A stretch of 64,000 nt of DNA from Alentia gelatinosa (Eukaryota > Annelida > Polychaeta > Phyllodocida > Polynoidae), in assembly GCA_950022655.1 (NCBI GenBank), contig OX465592.1, forward strand, positions 6,852,044-6,916,043. The letters are read 5' to 3'. Positions 35,590 to 46,500 of the stretch are shown one piece after another. The notes below the pieces were generated by a model. The model worked only from the letters and a program-made list of their open reading frames with translations, was not told the DNA's origin and ran no database searches. The position numbers and the translations under genes are program-made. The number at the start of each line of letters is the position of its first letter. Positions within the stretch are counted from its first letter, which is position 1.

Positions 35590-36990
35590 ACTGCCTACCT
35601 GTCTTTTTCAAAGAAAATAAAAGGCCTATGAAAGACTGCAAAAGGAAAATCATGAATTCAATCAAGTTTTGTATTTCAATATTTTGTTAGATGATAAAAG
35701 AGAAATGAAGAAACTTTCCTCAACCTAAAAAAAATAAATCGACCTTCCATGATAGTAGTATCAAATATATTTCTTGGATTTTTATCTATAAACACTTCAT
35801 AATTGAATAAATTTCCTTATGAATCTTTATCACAAAATGCGATATTGTTTGTTTGTGGTTTAAAGTCCCAGGGGACCCTGAGGGTGTATGGGGACCATCA
35901 ATGATTTGAAGACAAATGCTGGTAGTTGGATGATTTCTAAATTCTATTGATTTTGGCAAATAACTCTGGATGATATAAGTTCCATATATCAGCAAATAGA
36001 AAATGCAAAAAACTTTGCATGTCACCATGCTAAATTCTATGGGAATGCCATCTGAAAATGTAAGTGCCTAACTATTGTTGCCTATGGGAAACTGCAATAT
36101 TTTGACTTTTGTTGCTAAATGACACTGATGTTGTATTGCTATCTTCAAATAATTCGGGATTATGATAGTTGGGAACATGTACAAATGAGAAATACAAAAA
36201 AAATATTATGTCACCATACTAGTTTCTATGAGAAGGCCATCTGAAGAAGGTAAGTGCTTATCTATTAGTGTCTATGGGAAACTGTTATATTTTCATGAAA
36301 CCAAATAGCAGCACCAGTGTCTACACAGGGGGCTGTGCAATACCTACCCACATTTGTCTTCAAGCCTTTCTCCATACAAAATGTGATATCCTCTTAAACA
36401 TTCCCAACTATTATTTGAACTACTGAAAAAAATAGGATACGCGATCTGAAAGTGAAGGGGCGAAACACAAGTGGCTTAAATAGTTCATTTTATTCACTAT
36501 GAGTCATTTGATACACTCTGTCAGATCTGTCTCTGTTTCATTGTCACCAGACTTTCTCTATCTTCCAGTTATTTAAAAAAAAATTGTATATAATATAAGT
36601 AACTTTAATACCCAGGGTTTACAACAGGTGTTGAACAAAAGGATTGAATTCGCTGAGCCCTCTAGTGGATAGCTAGGGAACCAGTCTAGATTTTACACTA
36701 GTTCCTGCTAGCCAGAGGTGGGGTACCAGTCAACCTAGATTTCCCCCATTCTAGCCAATCATTTGGCTGGAAATTTTCAGTGTGAGAAGTGGACTTGCTA
36801 GGATGAGCACATTCTAAACCTATAAAATAGCTGAAAGTTTAGGTTGAACAAAACAAGTCTCAAGGACTCTATTCATTAATATTTAAGTTTTCTGGAGTAT
36901 TTAGATAAAAACACTTACTTTATTTGTTGAAAAAGTTTATGACATGGCCTTGCTTTTGGGGGAAAAGGTTGGAAGGTGGAAGTCTTTAAA
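35590..36990. other. Gene-free spacer between convergent genes
   Basis: Two related segments with 'tatgggaatgccatctgaaa' (about 35920-36110 and 36180-36300), also present inverted at 31960-32215. The rest is AT-rich with no gene. Confidence 0.5.
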
Positions 36991-37299
36991 CCCTGACACC
37001 TGTTGGCAAAGTGATAATGGTGCAGATAGTCAATCAGAGATGTCAGTTGGAGCCAGGAAAAAAAGTGGAAACATTTTTCATCTGGGTTTCCCTGTATCAG
37101 AGTGACCGGAAAAACTTGACGGCCATGGAATGGGGCTGAGGTTCTGTGGGGAGGTCCAAACCATTGCTTTATTGGAATAAATGAGGCTAAATCAATATTA
37201 TCTTTGTTTGATACAAGGAAAAGCAATTACATACTAAATATGAAAAAGTGAAATTCCATGGAAAAACGAAAAACTGACATCTCTGGTACTAAATACTGA

Positions 37300-38690
37300 A
37301 TAATGTACATTTTTCTTTCGTTTGGCACAACTTTGTTTTTTTCTGTTTCATCTACTGTCATCTTTCACTCATAGCTCCCACTTTTTTGGATTATAAACAC
37401 ACATCATCACATATCAATACCTCTATCGAAGGTTCCTTCTGAAGAAAATATTATTAAGGTATCGCTGAATTTGCCCATCACACCAATCTATGTATAATTA
37501 CACTTACACGTTCACTTACAAGCTCGAGACACTGTAGCCGGGAAGCTTGGCCTATGTGCTCACTCACATATAAGGCCAGGTAACGCCCGCCATTTTCTGG
37601 TGCATTATGGGTAACGCCCGCCATTTTTTACTGGTTTACCACCTAGAGGGCATGTCGAAATCTGTTATATTTTTTAAAGAAACATTCTAATAAGTATTCT
37701 TCTATCTTTAGAAAAGTTGCCATTCCTTTGTCATATATTTCCATGCATTTCAAATGAGTGTAGATAAGTTATATGAGAAATCTCATGATGCAGAGAGGTT
37801 GTGCTGCTACTCTTTGCCACTGCAAATCAGCAGGGAAACAGCGAAAGTTCAAGGTCGATCACACATTACTCTCGGTGGGCGTTACCTGTCCCATATTTCA
37901 TTGGGGCGGGGAACCGGTCTAGAGACACTGCCACAAATTACAAGCGATGAATACAACACACAATCACCATACACTACAGCTAACGAGGTGAACCAGCAAT
38001 ATTCAATAAAATCATCAAAACTTTGGATTTCCATAATCATTCCTCTATAGGAACATGGCTTAATTCACTTTCTGTTAATTCAAAGATACGATATATTATT
38101 ATATAAGTACATATTATTATTGATTCTGTTTCGCTGAGCATCATAAATCCCTAACCACACATTCATTCGCGGCTGGGGGTACTATAAGGAAACGTTTTTA
38201 CTGAGCCTGGAGTGATGGCCCGTCGAGGTCTCTCATCCCGTAAATATGGCCCGAAGCGTTAGTCAAAGGGCTGTATAAATTTACGGGAGGAAAGACCAAC
38301 AACTGTGTCACTACGGGCTCAATTACTATGTTCACTTGTCAATTAATACCTCAGAATCACAAAAAATACCAGTTTAATTAATTAGAAAGTCATCGATTCA
38401 AGGGCTTTTGACTCTCTATGCCAGCAGTCATTCATTACGGACCTAGGGCGCGAACTTTATTCATACGTCATGCCTAGTTGTGGGTAGTATTTCATATTAG
38501 TTTGGGCACAGAAATATGATACATATTAAATACCTAATTTTAAAATAGCACGATAAGTGACAGAAACTAGTCTTTGGATCACTAAGTAGGTATTGAGGGT
38601 TGGGCGTGTTCTATGCTATAGCAACAAGGGTCGGATGGTGGTGAGATTCTACGACATGGGGATGGCACACTATGGAGGAAACCTATGAAA
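37300..38690. other. Gene-free spacer with a duplicated YY1-like word
   Basis: 'taacgcccgccatttt' occurs twice, at 37582 and 37612. A 'gaaccggtctagagaca' phrase recalls 19625 and 36690 repeats. No reading frame with family resemblance. Confidence 0.45.
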
Positions 38691-39490
38691 GTTTAGGGTC
38701 AGAGCTTGTATCCCATAGAGTTTGAATAGCGTAGTTATTCACAAGGCGAAGCCGTGTGAATTACATAGCGAAATGGAATCGAGCTCTGACCCTAAACTTG
38801 AATAGGTTTCTGAATTTATCTCACCCTTCACATTGACTAATGGGCTAACCTTTGTGACATAATCCCCCATTGAGTATTTTTTCTAAATACTCAATGGGCG
38901 TTGGATATGAATTCCAATGTGAAGTCTATGGGGAAAAAGACCAGGGGTGAGATGATAAAAAGGAGCTGCATCGAGATCCGTAACTGCTGACAATACGCCA
39001 TGAGTTTTAGTTTACGAGGCAAAGCTCAGTGAGATTACATAGCAGATCGAAACGTATGGCATATTTTCAGTGGCTAACGATTGATTGCAATTCAGATTTT
39101 AACTCACCCCTATCACTGACTGTTCAGCTGACGTTTGTAATGTCAATGCCTTTTTTATATACAATACTCCATAGGAATTGAGTATGAGGTCCAAATATTA
39201 AGTCTATGGGTAAAATATAGCTGATGGTGAGATAATATAGCGGAAACCTATGAAAGTTCATAGTCATAGCTTGTATCCTATCGAGTTTGAATAGTGCGGT
39301 AATTCAGCATGTGAAGCTCTGACCGCAAACTTAAATACATTTCTGAATTTATCTCACCCCATATATTGACTAATTGGCTAGCATTTGTGACATAATCCCC
39401 CATTGAGTATTTTTTCTAAATACTCAATGGACGTTGAGTATGAGTTCCCAATGTTAAGTCTATGGGGGAAAATATACCGGGGGTGAGCCT
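38690..39490. repeat. Cluster of related '...gtgagataa' repeats
   Basis: Three adjoining units: 38690-38950, 38960-39236 and 39240-39490. The first and third share 'gtttgaatagtgcggtaatt'-type and 'tgacataatcccccattgag' phrases with 56010-56210. No gene. Confidence 0.65.
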
Positions 39491-39528
39491 GGAACCCGCA
39501 ATCTGCAATCCTGCCGCCCTATGTATTT

Positions 39529-39838
39529 ATGAGGCCCGTTTCCATTGGCTGATTTCCCATCACCGATCTAGAGTCAGGAACCACCGACGGACTTTTGGCA
39601 CTGCTGACCCAAAATCGGTCAATGGAAACGACCCTGCTTGTGAAATGACCCATAACTTTTTCTGCTTAGATTATACAATGGGGCACCACCCACCACTGAG
39701 TGAAAGCTTGGTCACTGAGTAAAATCTACTACCCTCACCGATTTTTCAATACCAACACACAGTCAGTAGCAGCACCAACAGACTTTGGGTCACTCAAAAA
39801 ATCTCAAAAGTTTTCTTCAGCCAATGGAAACGGGCCTA
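39529..39838. mobile_element. Palindromic MITE 'cccgtttccattggctga'
   Basis: Ends 'aggcccgtttccattggctg' and 'cagccaatggaaacgggcct' are exact inverted repeats. Related pieces lie at 3308-3690 and 14262-14545. Confidence 0.78.
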
Positions 39839-40299
39839 TAGAAGGAGAAATATAAAGAAACTGGCTCCAGCGAGAGTTAATAATTGTAACGTCGCTGACG
39901 CATCGACTCTGTTAACTTATCCTGGTATGACTGAGATTATCCCCACCATGTCCCCTTAACCTGCACACATCATTCCTAGTGCACCAAAGTATATCCAGCT
40001 CCATGCTACATTATGTAAGTTTCAGGCCATTTACCATTGTTTACATCTAACATACATATCCATCGATATATCCCTTTGGTTGATGAGTAGTAATACACTC
40101 GCTAATGCTTGTGTATTACGAAGACAACCGTTTGACAGGATTGGCAGTGCATCGATATTTCCCTCGATGAGTAAATAGACATCAACCGATGGTTTTGCAG
40201 ATAGGTAGCCATAAACCATGAGTGGTTGATGCATAGTAATACACTCGCTAATGCTTGTGTATTACAATCTTTCGACAGGATTGGCAGTGGTGCAGATGT

Positions 40300-40521
40300 T
40301 TAGTTTTCCTTGTGGAGCTGGGGCGGCGGGGTGTCCTCCTCGATGAGCAGAGGCTCCGAGTCGCTGAGACTCTCCGGCGGAGGAGGCTCATCGACTGAGC
40401 TGCTCACCTTCTCCGGGCTCTCCTCCTCATCTTCGTCCTCGTCCTTCTCCGGCAGGATGAGGTCCTGGTCCACTCCTTCTACTTCCATCTCCTCCTCCTC
40501 GTCTTCCTCCTCCTCGTCAGT
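40300..40521 (-). CDS. PHF14: PHF14 last exon (acidic C-terminal tail and stop)
   Basis: 73 codons plus TAA; acceptor TCTACCCGCAG in phase 0. It encodes TDEEEEDEEEEMEVE, then further Glu/Asp/Pro/Ser-rich sequence ending QLHKEN. No zinc ligands. The position is supported by a clean acceptor and by the phase match with exon k 9.9 kb upstream. The tail is longer and more acidic than in the vertebrate proteins I know, so assignment rests on gene structure rather than homology. No canonical polyadenylation signal was found just downstream. Confidence 0.72.
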   Translation of the reverse strand, partial: TDEEEEDEEEEMEVEGVDQDLILPEKDEDEDEEESPEKVSSSVDEPPPPESLSDSEPLLIEEDTPPPQLHKEN

Positions 40522-43500
40522 CTGCGGGTAGATCGGTGACATGTATAAGCAAGTGTTTTTTTATTCAACATTTGATTTAACGTCCAGTCAACCATTGGTT
40601 AATAATTGTGAAATTGGAGAATAATTCACCCCCGAAGGGAAATCGTTATCCGCCGGCCTTGACCCTCGTGACGTCATCTCGTGACTTCAAAGACTCAAGA
40701 TGTGGGTTTTGAATAGCGCATTTAGAGAAGACCTAAAGATCTAAAGAAAAAATGCCAAAAAATGCCGCCAAGACTCCGGCAGTCACGACAGGAGTCAAGC
40801 AGAAAGACCTGGAAGAAAAAGGTGCGGCTCTGGACGAGAAATTTTTGGAGAAAAGTTCACTGAAATGGAGAGCCTCCTTCGGGCAATAGCAGAGAAAGGC
40901 CAAGACAAGTCAGTGAATAACGAAACTGTTATCACCATGGATGGTGATTCCCCGATAACCAAAAGACCTCGAGGACGCCCAGCGCGAGCAGATACTCGTT
41001 TTGCTCCATACAAGACTGTATCGCCAGCGACTCAGAGAATTGCGGAAGCGGCGACAGCGGCTCGCAACCCTAGGAATCCAGGCACCCTGAGTTTCGTGCC
41101 TTTTCAAACGAGCCTCGCTGAGGCGGCAGGCGCGGAATCGCTTCAGGAACAAGTCGTGAAGCTCCTTAAAGCAACCCCTCATGCACTTGTTACAGCAGGT
41201 AAGAAACCAGTCTTTTCCCCTCATGCATATGTTTTTAGGGGTCCAGCAAAATCGAAGACCAATTTAAACAAATTGAACATGGCAGAATATCTTTGGGGTC
41301 TTTTCCGCCTAATTGAAGACCCAGCCTATCCGTCAGACTGGGCTCCCCACACAATAAATCATATCAAAGATATCCTAGAAGACGCTAGAGACTACCATTT
41401 CGATCAGGTTCGAGGCTGGTCTGAGGAAGTCTTGAGCCTCATCTCGGAGGGCCACCTAAGCAAAGCCTGGGAGGACACTAATAGAATACAGATGCTTTGG
41501 ATCTCACTTTCTCATTCTCCGCTAGGAAAATTATCCGGTTCAGCCCAGTCTCGTACGGGTAAAAAGGTAGAAAAACAGGCAGACCTCAGGGGGCCCACCT
41601 TGTAAGGCCTTTAATCTCGGGGCCTGCCAACAGGCCAACTGCCACCTAGACGCAGGCCAGAAACAATTACATATATGTTTATACTGCCTCTTCAACCTTT
41701 TGGCCTATCATCCCCATGCAGAAAGGGACTGCCATATTAAGACACGCCAAACGGCTGCTAGAGCAAATGGGGGGAGGGGGTGCTGCCCCCCCTTTTCGGT
41801 ACTAGGCTTGCCCAGGCCTCCTAAAAACGGGCTCTCAAGGAACGACAATCAGGCACACTCTCCAAGCACTTTTCGCTCTAAACCATGTTGTATTGTTGAA
41901 GACTTTGGGTTCGGTTCAGGCTTTCGCCCTCCCGCCCCAAGTTTAAAGGGGAATTATCCGGTTCAGAACAAGAGGCAGCATGGGCCTCGAGCTTGATCCG
42001 TGAGCACAACCTTGTAAAAATGCAACCTGTTGTGCCACACCCACTGCTCTCGTTTTTATTCTAATTCCAGAGCCTCCGCCACTGCACAGCCAAATGATGA
42101 TCTCGGTGGAAGCGGCGACCTCGAGGGCAACGGCAGCCAACAAGGCCATCCAGGCCAGAGCTTTCCTGGCGTTTGCGGCAGCATATGGGGTGCCGCCGGC
42201 CACGCCATCCATCAAAGACGTGGCAATGTACGTCCAGTTCCTCGCCAACTCCTTGTCCTCGCCGGTCTCGGTCCTTAACTATCTCTCTGGAACCAAAGCC
42301 TGGGTCTCGGCCCGGAACGGGGACCTTGCAACCTTCGCCCACCCCCTGGTCAAGCAAGTCATCGCGGGCACTGCACGCCTCTCTTTACATGTCCCTGCTC
42401 AAGCCCTCCCCCCCGCTGACCCCTGCCCTCGTGGCCGACCTCGTGGCCCTCCAGCCTTGATCATCAGGGCAGCTCTCCTTCTCAGCTTCGCGGCAATGCT
42501 TAGAGGCTCAAACCTGGTGAGCCCCTCAACACTTGGTCCTGGCCTTCACACCCTCCTGCACAGAGACATCCAGCAGGAGGGGGGAGGTGCCCTAAAGGTC
42601 ATCATAAACTCCTCAAAGACAATCTGAGACCCGTCCTCTGCGGTCTCCCTACTCATTCTACCAACAGCCTCGGCCTCGTTCCTGCTGGAAGCCTGGAACT
42701 GATATACGGCATCCGCCCCTGCCCCACCCTGGGCTCCGGCTTTCCTCAGCCAGGCGCGCTCCCCCTTGACTGCGAGGCAGCTCACATCCTTTATCTGCTG
42801 GGGACTCAAGGCCTTGGGCCTCCTAAACTCGGATCGTTTCTCCATCCACAGCTTACGCGGCACAGCTCAGGCAGCTGCAGCCTCGACTGACGTGGCCCTC
42901 CCGGACCTCATGACCCATGGCACTTGGACCTCCAAGTCAGGCTTCGGGGCCTACGTTCCCCTTGCAAACTCGGGTAATGTCCCCAAGGCCCTCTCGGCCT
43001 CTTTGGCTAAGTCTGACTTGCTACATTCAACCTCTCGCGAGACTCGTTGAGTCTTCCGTTTTTGCCTTTTCATAGACTTGAAAATACCAATTACAGACTT
43101 TTTATAGACTTGTAATCACACTTATTACGTATCATGTTTCTCGAGTAATAAATACTCTAAGCCAATTTCTTGTGTTGGGTTAATTGGTTAGTAATTGTAA
43201 AATTGGAGAATAATTCACCCGCGAAGGGAAATCGTTATCCACCGGTCCTTTCCAGACTTTCTCAAGGTTCTTTTACACCACAAGGGTGGGGGTCAAATCT
43301 ATGTGATGAATTCAGGTAGAAATCTCACCCCTACACATTTACCGAGGTGAGGGTTCCAATACCACATAGACATGGTATGAGAAGGATTGGCCTTTGATAG
43401 AGCAGTAAATCGACCAATGCTGGGGTGAAGTAGAAAAGTGGCCACCAAAGGTAATGAAAATTTAGAAAATCGGAACCGAATAGTTGCGCAAACAAAAGGG

Positions 43501-46500
43501 TTCATATAGGAACAACAATAAACGTGATTGTTTACCATCTTCTTAACCTGTAAACACTTACCATTGTTCCTCGGACCTATATATATTCACAATGACATTG
43601 AAGTCTCAGTTGAACAAAAATAAAAACACCCTTTCAAGGACTAATCCAACAGGTAAACAGGACTATATCTATCAACAGAAACACCATATACGTGTACAAC
43701 TATAGCAACTCCTAGGTAAACATGCATTTGAACATGCAAACGAAAACATAATAAATGAACCATTCAGGAGGAAAAGAACATAGTGGGATGACTGAAAACA
43801 AAGGAACATGTCAATATTAATCAATCAATGTAACACTACAAGTCATCTAAAAAGGAAGATCAGGTTTTAATATCTTAATCTAGCAGGTTAGACAACGATG
43901 GGACCCATCCAAGTCGGCCAGTTTTCATAGGGCAAGACCTGAAGATTTTATATAAGACAGCGACATCTACCACCGATTCTCACCAATCCGATCGACGATA
44001 ATAATCGGGGATAATAATGTCGCTGTCTTTTACCCTCATTTATTATATGGTGATTCTTCTCGATCACACCTCCTTCCTTTATAACCTCATAAAACGATCT
44101 GACTGAGATCAAAGAGAACGGCCGGGAGACTAATCGGGAATAATCGGTGAAGTGTGTACTTGTCGGACTGAGTCAGTCATTACCCCCATGCTAGCAATGT
44201 CCGATTATAATCCGCTCTGTGGAGTGCCTACAGCGACATTAAGTTCACAGATTTTGACTGACCGGATGGATATGTCAGGCAAAGGTATGATCGGGAAGAA
44301 TTTTTTTTTTTTCCCCCCCCCAAAGTAACAGACATGACTTGGCAGACATGGATGGGCTGTGGGGTTCGTTGCTCCTAGAAATGTAGGGAAAAGCATTGCT
44401 CCAACAATATCGGATCGTTTCGTGTGGAATCATTATTTTGATGTTGAATTGCTACTTTTTACACCACATTTTCAGTGACATAGGTGAAAGGTTCATTAGA
44501 TTTTTAATTGAAAATAGATGGCGACATAGTTATGACCCGATCTGCAAACAATCTGGAGCAACGATTTTGACCTCGGTTCGCTATTCTGCGATCTGCAAAA
44601 CATGAAGCAACGCCCCCTGGTGGGAACGGGCCAAGGTGACCGATGACTACGGGTACGACTACGGGACGCCGTCGGGACGCCGCAGGGACGCTGACGGGAC
44701 GCCGACGACGACAGAGACACACCTGTTTGGGAGGAGCTCGAGGAGGAGGTGGTGGTGGTGGTGGAGGTAGAAGTTCTGACGACTCCAGCTGAAATAAAAC
44801 GGTATTGTTACAGACACGGGCGGAGAGTGACGCCAAACCTGGGAGAGTGTTTCTCATGTGGAATTCTTTTTGCCTCTGAGAGACTGAGAAAACATGGAAT
44901 ACATATCAGTGTCGGCCATGACATGGGGCTGAGGGTCTGTGTGGGAGGTTCAAACCACTGTTCTATTGGTGTGAATGAGACCCAATTCATATTACCTTTA
45001 TTTCTAAAAGGAAATGAAAATTCATGAACTGAAAATGAAATAGTGAATTTCCTTGGAAAAGTAAAACTGTCATCTCTGAATTAAATTTGTTTGTTTAACC
45101 TCTAAGGGGATCCTGAGGTTATAAAAGTTAAGCCTCTCTCACTCGTTTTACACCACATGCACAGGACAAAGACCTCGTTGGTGTAAGGAGTTCGTTAGCT
45201 GCTGACATGAGAGGGTAAAAGCTTTTAATTTTCATTTTATTTTCTTTCAATGTAAAGCCACATGCATATTTCGTGTTGGTATGTTTCACTTTGTCTATAC
45301 GTAGAGAGGCATTGTCACCTGGGCATGGCTATTTTGCCCAAGATGCCAAAACAAAAACCAGGTGCCTAGAGTGGTAGGTTCAATTTACAATGCAGGGATG
45401 TCAGTTGGGGTCATGAACAAAATAGGAATGATTCTATATGTGTGATTTGCTGCCTCAGAGAGACTGAGAAAACATGGGAAACACATCGTTATTGGCCATG
45501 GAATGGCGCAGGGGTGTATGGGGAGGTTTAAACCACTGTTTATTGGTGTGAACGAGACCCAATCAATTCTCTCATTGTTTAACACACAAAAATAATTGTG
45601 TAAACTTAAATGAAAACAAGGATTTTCTTGGAAAATAGGGAAACTGCCAATTCCAACACTGAATCTTAATAGACCCTGATCGCAGACTCTCCCCCCAGAT
45701 GTTATGCCGCCATCCTAAAAAGGTCATGCTGGGACTCACACTCTCCTGGCAGTTCTTTGGTGGCACTTGGCTTCCAAAACAGACCAACAATCTGTTTGGA
45801 GACGAAAACTACCAGTGAACCCTCTAACAGCTTACAAAAGAACTAACAGTACCTCTGTGCCCTAAATATGTGCATGTATCTGGTAAAGCATTTCGTTTAT
45901 TTGGGGCAATTCATGAGGCAGACTGTGACTTTACAAACCTCAGAAATCTTGTAAACAAACAAGTTCTAAGATGCAAAAACAATAATGTAGAATTTGGCTG
46001 AGAAAAGGAAATGGTCATAGCTATATTGCTGTGTTTTCAGGGATTTCCTTGAACTCTTTTTCTTTTTTTATTCATCTATTTACTTCGGGCCACTGAGAGT
46101 TCTACATCAAAATTGTAAAAAAAAAAAAAAATTTTTTAATTTACATCAACATTGTTGATATCTTATATCAAGTGAAGACTGCAGCATGCCGCCGAGTTAT
46201 CAGGTTTATTGCCTGAGCTTATGTCGGTAATAATTAGGTTGATGATGAATTTGGTTGAAATATAAAAATTATCAGTTATTTCTGTCGTTTTGTTTCTATG
46301 TTTTACCATTGTTTTATTTTTTGTTTTTATCTAGAATGATTTGCCATTCTGTCTTTTAATGAGTGTTTGTTTTACTCTATTTGTAGGATACTTTACTGAC
46401 TTCCCTGATATTCAAAAATTACAAACACAATACAAACGAGCGGTCATATGCCACAACGCCAGCACAACAAAATGCCACTAATGAAATTACCCGGCACATA

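Larger units (their letters stand above)
40595..43250 (+). mobile_element. Decayed tyrosine-recombinase (DIRS-like) element lacking reverse transcriptase
   Basis: A 2.66-kb element bounded by direct repeats of about 66 bp (40595-40660 and 43184-43250, roughly 90% alike, sharing 'ggagaataattcaccc' and 'gaagggaaatcgttatcc'). It holds a gag-like reading frame, a zinc-knuckle segment and a tyrosine recombinase, all on +, opposite to the host gene. No reverse transcriptase or RNase H segment was found, and only about 100 bp separates the gag-like and recombinase parts. It sits in the last PHF14 intron. It may be a non-autonomous DIRS/Ngaro-type derivative or a Crypton-like DNA element; the gag-like and zinc-knuckle style favours the former. 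Confidence 0.75.

Noticed and set aside
42061..42357. Overlapping - strand frames in the recombinase region
   Set aside because: Shadows of the + strand recombinase, which carries all catalytic motifs.
45572..45790. 72-codon - strand frame with 'CWNWQFPYFPRKS'
   Set aside because: The same phrase recurs in other copies of an interspersed repeat, so it is repeat-derived.
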